From Fistulifera solaris (taxonomy: Eukaryota; Bacillariophyta; Bacillariophyceae; Naviculales; Stauroneidaceae), in the NCBI GenBank assembly GCA_030295235.1, contig AP026163.1:1-32500 (forward strand): a stretch of 32,500 nt of DNA, read 5' to 3'. The position numbers and the translations under genes are program-made. The first letter of the stretch is position 1, and the number at the start of each line of letters is the position of its first letter. The notes under the pieces were generated by a model. It made no database searches. It was given only the letters and a program-made list of their open reading frames with translations, and was not told the DNA's origin. Positions 32,099 to 32,500 of the stretch are shown piece after piece.

Positions 32099-32482
32099 TT
32101 AGGCAGGGGCCAATGTATCCTTCGGCCAGTAGAGTTGCCGCCCGCATTTGACAGTGAACAGAAACCATGAGCGCTCAGATTCCAGCATCGGCATCCCGTC
32201 CCCACCAGCATTCCAAGTATCCCGTGGAGGGTTGCTGTCATCAACAATCAAAATTCCCAAGGAGAGGCGCTCGACCAAGTGGCGCAGCGGAGGATTCTCT
32301 TCTCTGGCGCTGGCTTCACTGTGAGAGATCTCGCCGGCCTGCCCACGGAGCTGGGCTCGTACCCTGGATGGCAAAGGGCGTCTTGTGAGCTTTCCTGTTT
32401 GGTGGATGAAAGGTTTGGAGAAGGTTTTCATCTGGGAGGACCCTGACAGCTCGTAAAGTTGATTTGCATTGTCGCGGTGCAT
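32099..32482 (-). CDS. Unrecognised ORF, probably 5'-partial
   Basis: An open frame of 127 codons with an ATG at 32482 stays open to the window edge, so the protein may begin outside. It includes KPFIHQTGKLTRRPL, LGILIVDDSNPPRDTW and SWFLFTVKCGRQLYWP. A one-base change would carry it into a further open segment (LPFVIFPLDDGKLTKRMSK) down to about 31800, so it may be the upstream part of the gene at 30385-31860. No family is recognised. Confidence 0.3.
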   Translation of the reverse strand: MHRDNANQLYELSGSSQMKTFSKPFIHQTGKLTRRPLPSRVRAQLRGQAGEISHSEASAREENPPLRHLVERLSLGILIVDDSNPPRDTWNAGGDGMPMLESERSWFLFTVKCGRQLYWPKDTLAPA

Positions 32483-32500
32483 GGCGTTGCTTGTTTCGTA

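Overview
The window looks like nuclear DNA of a eukaryotic microalga, most likely a (pennate) diatom. The supporting signs are: protein-coding genes split by short GT-AG introns (about 60-110 bp) in otherwise bacterial-looking secreted protein families; tandem BspA/DUF285 surface repeats, which are common in diatoms and haptophytes; a predicted plastid-type N-terminus with an Ala-Trp cleavage site; moderate GC; and TTAGGG-type telomere-like repeats. The species is inferred, not proven.

Layout. 0.4-1.5 kb (+): BspA-like leucine-rich surface-repeat gene. 1.5-3.7 kb: a possible decayed reading frame, then intergenic DNA with two copies of a palindromic 21-bp motif. 3.8-4.8 kb (+): PHYHD1-like phytanoyl-CoA dioxygenase. 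4.8-5.2 kb: orphan duplicate of the 3' end of the FAS1 gene. 5.4-6.1 kb (-): second BspA-like gene. 6.5-9.1 kb (-): secreted FAS1/EF-hand/Cys-rich protein with a hydrophobic tail. 9.5-10.1 kb (+): small, probably plastid-targeted protein interrupted by an in-frame stop. 10.1-11.1 kb: intergenic DNA with four more copies of the palindrome. 11.1-12.0 kb (-): unrecognised, frame-broken gene. 12.2-28.1 kb (-): one giant secreted gene, about 15.8 kb and at least 12 introns, roughly 4,900 residues. It starts with a signal peptide, continues through a long beta-rich unknown region and a beta-repeat region, and ends with RTX (haemolysin-type calcium-binding) nonapeptide blocks. 28.1-29.3 kb: intergenic plus a doubtful small ORF. 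29.3-32.5 kb: telomere-like repeat and unrecognised minus-strand coding regions.

Four of the better-supported genes (two BspA-like, FAS1, giant RTX) belong to cell-surface or extracellular adhesion/matrix families, so the window reads as a surface-protein neighbourhood. Whether they act together is inference.

A warning for any reader: nearly every gene is interrupted by single-base frameshifts, and most are repaired by adding one base, often in a 3-5 nt homopolymer. That pattern fits uncorrected long-read consensus errors better than widespread pseudogenisation. Coordinates below therefore give the span of the gene, not a single open frame.
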